Assembly (NCBI GenBank): GCA_009775195.1
Contig: VSPF01000066.1
Coordinates: 1 to 14,792 of the forward strand
Direction: 5' to 3'
DNA: 14,792 bases
From: Muribaculaceae bacterium
GTDB lineage: Bacteria > Bacteroidota > Bacteroidia > Bacteroidales > Muribaculaceae
A program made the position numbers and the translations under genes. Positions 12,834 to 14,792 of this stretch are shown piece after piece; position 1 is the first letter of the stretch; every line of letters starts with the position of its first letter. The notes below the pieces were generated by a model. It worked only from the letters and a program-made list of their open reading frames with translations, did no database searches and was not told the DNA's origin.

Positions 12834-14032
12834 ATCGCCTCGCCGCAATAATACTGACACTATTGAGTGCCCTCGCGGCTACGGCCTACCCATGGTCGCT
12901 GCCCGAGCGAGTCGACACCACCGTATGGTTTGTCGACGTCTACCCGGGGGCCGAGATTTTCCAACTCGAGGGCCACTCGGCAATAGCCGTGCAAATTCCC
13001 GGCCAGCCGACAGCAGTATATAATTACGGCGTGTTCGACTTCAACTCGCCAAACTTTGTGGGCCGTTTCGTCAAGGGCGAAACCGACTACATGGCCGTAA
13101 AATGGCCCTTCGACCCCTTCATGGCCGAATATTACCAAGAAGGGCGTCGCGTGGTGGCCCACGAGCTCAACCTCGACAGCCTCACACTCCGCCGGCTGCT
13201 CGACCGACTCGAATGGCAGGTGCGCCCCGAAAACCGCAGCTACCGCTACAACTACGTCAAAGACAACTGCGCCACGCGCCCACTGGCTGCCGTAGAGAGC
13301 GCACTCGGCGACAGCATCAGGCTATCACCAGCGCCCTTCGAGGCAAACTCATACCCGGTGATGACATTCCGCAACATCATGCGCCACTATCACCGCAACT
13401 ACCCGTGGTACCAGTTCGGCATCGACCTGGCCCTCGGCCCTGGCATCGACTACCCCCTCAGCCGCCGCGAGGCAACATTTGCCCCAGCCGAGCTCGACAT
13501 GATGTTAAAAAATGCCACCTACGGCGGCAAGCCCCTCGTAAAAGGCGAGGCAGTGCTCGTCGATGTCGCCCCCGGTGCCGCTGTCTACGGCCCCACGCCG
13601 TGGTATATTACCCCCATGGCCGTGTGCTGGGCCTTCTTTTTGTTCACACTGCTCATTACGGTTCGTGATGTTCGACGCCACCGCGTCACGCGCTGGTTCG
13701 ACGCCCTCTATTTCGGCATCCTCGGCCTTGCCGGCTGCGTGCTGACCTACCTCGTCTTCGTGTCGGTCCACGAGGCGACCTCGCCCAACTATCTCTACCC
13801 CTGGCTCAACCCCCTGTGCCTGCTCCCGACGGTATTAATTTGGTTAAAAAATTTCAAGACCGCACTTTTTTGCTACCAAATTGTTAATTTTGCAGTGCTG
13901 TTTCTCCTCCTGACCGCATGGTACTGGCTCCCCCAGTCAGCCAACGCAGCCTTTCTGCCCCTGTTGCTGGCAGATATGATGCGTGCAGCCAGCTACATAT
14001 ACATAAACCGACCCTCACGAAAAGTTAATTGA
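12830..14032 (+). CDS. DUF4105 membrane protein
   Basis: 400 aa. The start is the ATG at 12830, overlapping the queE stop as ATGA; the longer open frame reaching back through queE is a shadow. Signal peptide residues 1-19. The periplasmic DUF4105 domain (about 25-255) contains LEGHSAIAVQ (His49) and FRYNYV-like RYNYVKDNCATRP with Cys147. This His/Cys pairing is typical of the domain and has led to suggestions of a cysteine-hydrolase-like fold. At least five C-terminal transmembrane helices follow at about 260-278, 289-313, 325-339, 346-366 and 372-390. Function is unknown in general; a cell-envelope role is likely. The end at 14032 abuts the phosphatase-like gene. Near 13830-13900 the base composition dips to AT-rich, over the fourth transmembrane helix. 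Confidence 0.85.
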   Translation: MNRLAAIILTLLSALAATAYPWSLPERVDTTVWFVDVYPGAEIFQLEGHSAIAVQIPGQPTAVYNYGVFDFNSPNFVGRFVKGETDYMAVKWPFDPFMAEYYQEGRRVVAHELNLDSLTLRRLLDRLEWQVRPENRSYRYNYVKDNCATRPLAAVESALGDSIRLSPAPFEANSYPVMTFRNIMRHYHRNYPWYQFGIDLALGPGIDYPLSRREATFAPAELDMMLKNATYGGKPLVKGEAVLVDVAPGAAVYGPTPWYITPMAVCWAFFLFTLLITVRDVRRHRVTRWFDALYFGILGLAGCVLTYLVFVSVHEATSPNYLYPWLNPLCLLPTVLIWLKNFKTALFCYQIVNFAVLFLLLTAWYWLPQSANAAFLPLLLADMMRAASYIYINRPSRKVN

Positions 14033-14052
14033 AACGTCCATTTGACATAGCG

Positions 14053-14733
14053 ATGTCGCGCCTGCTCCTTGCGCTGGTGGCCTCGATGGCCGCAATCAGT
14101 GCCGGGGCCGCCACACCCGAGCAGACCCGCCTGCTGGTGGGCATCATGGTCGACGGCCTCGACGCCGACCAGCTCGACCTGTTGCGCGAACGCTTCGGCC
14201 AGGGCGGTTTCAAACTCCTCGAGCAACAGGGCGTGACCCTCACCGCCGACTATGGCACCTCGCTCGACGCCACGGCGGCCACGGCCACCATATTTACCGG
14301 CGCCGCGCCCTCGACCTCGGGCATCGGCGGCGACACCCACTTCGACCGCCGCACGCTGCGCAAATCGCCCGTCTATGCCGACCACGATGTGCTCGGCAAC
14401 TTCTCGCCGAGCGGATTTTCGCCCAAGGCCCTCAGAGTCAGCAACCTCTCCGACGAGGCGCGCATAGCCTCGGGCGGCACCAACAACGTATATGCCGTGG
14501 CCGCACAACCCGGCACGGCAATCAGCATGGCCGGGCACAACGCCACCAGCGCCCTGTGGCTCGACCACAAGACCGGCAACTGGGCATCATCGACAGCCTA
14601 CCCCGACATGCCTGTGGCGATTGCGGCGCGCAACCGCACGCTGCCGCTGAGCGTGCGCCTCGACACCATGAGCTGGACCCCGAGCCTGGCCCCTGCCGAC
14701 TACCCCGCCCTGCCCGACCAACTGACGCGCTAA
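14053..14733 (+). CDS. Alkaline phosphatase superfamily protein, interrupted by in-frame stop (N-terminal half)
   Basis: 226 aa from the ATG at 14053; a TTG at 14029, overlapping the previous stop, would add 8 residues. Signal peptide about 1-19. The alkaline phosphatase/phosphodiesterase (PafA-like) fold is indicated by LVGIMVDGLD (metal Asp34), DATAATATIFTGAAPSTSGI (nucleophile region, Thr73 or Thr76), GNFSPSGFSPKALRVSNLSDEAR, AISMAGHNATSALWLDHKTGNW and the MSWTPSL..ADYPALP segment. Family members are usually around 500 aa or more, so the C-terminal metal ligands are missing. After the TAA at 14731 the same frame stays open to the window end and reads PLPYVFPPGNSEPLDML, which looks like the expected family continuation. 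This is therefore either a nonsense mutation (pseudogene) or a sequence error. The Lys/Arg usually found before the AI..AGH motif in PafA is replaced by QPGT. Confidence 0.7.
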   Translation: MSRLLLALVASMAAISAGAATPEQTRLLVGIMVDGLDADQLDLLRERFGQGGFKLLEQQGVTLTADYGTSLDATAATATIFTGAAPSTSGIGGDTHFDRRTLRKSPVYADHDVLGNFSPSGFSPKALRVSNLSDEARIASGGTNNVYAVAAQPGTAISMAGHNATSALWLDHKTGNWASSTAYPDMPVAIAARNRTLPLSVRLDTMSWTPSLAPADYPALPDQLTR

Positions 14734-14792
14734 CCATTACCCTACGTCTTCCCCCCTGGCAACAGCGAACCCCTAGACATGTTAGCCCCCTC

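Overview
The window looks like a chromosomal piece of a Bacteroidota genome, order Bacteroidales and most likely a gut Muribaculaceae-type organism. The taxon is inferred from a complete Mfa/Fim (type V) fimbrial locus with DUF3575 and DUF3868 companions, from Bacteroidota-type promoters (TTTG, 19 nt, TAnnTTTG), from lipoprotein signal peptides, and from secreted proteins with the Bacteroidales-style C-terminal 'NLQGVRV..P..GLYI' tail. There are no rRNA or tRNA genes and no phage or transposase genes.

Left block (32-8033, minus strand): a fimbrial operon. In transcription order it has a small single-pass membrane AraC-type regulator (8033-7527), a roughly 325-bp leader, a DUF3575 outer-membrane protein (7201-6620), a DUF3868/OmpA-like/TPR protein (6617-5148), an Mfa1-type major fimbrillin lipoprotein (4889-2976), an Mfa2/FimB-type anchor (2605-1541) and a tip-type fimbrillin (1516-32) with an unusual C-terminal repeat extension. 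The major fimbrillin and the tip protein both carry an Arg-Ala processing site (GSR|A) about 30 residues after the lipid-bearing Cys; the anchor does not.

Middle block (8743-11296, plus strand): a secreted endonuclease/exonuclease/phosphatase-fold protein, then a secreted Ig-like/beta-sandwich protein. They are driven by a clear promoter at 8670-8700 and closed by an intrinsic terminator at 11318-11348.

Right block (11954-14733, plus strand): a tightly overlapping operon of queD, queE (7-deazaguanine/queuosine precursor synthesis), a DUF4105 membrane protein and the N-terminal half of an alkaline-phosphatase-superfamily protein. The last is interrupted by an in-frame TAA, after which the reading frame still appears to continue.

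The most unusual structure is a non-coding element of about 293 bp present three times (2652-2944, 8294-8587, 11437-11729). Each copy is a near-symmetric array of six small hairpins: GGA-triloop hairpins in one half, their TCC counterparts in the other, and two CCCCAC..GTGGGG tetraloop hairpins between. Each copy is bounded by longer inverted-repeat arms. The arm ends differ between copies; in the first two they still match perfectly within the copy. One copy lies inside the fimbrial operon, between the major fimbrillin and the anchor gene. The other two are direct repeats flanking the middle two-gene block. A second short repeat (about 20 bp, AGGAAACATAAGGRCATAAA-like) recurs in the same non-coding regions.
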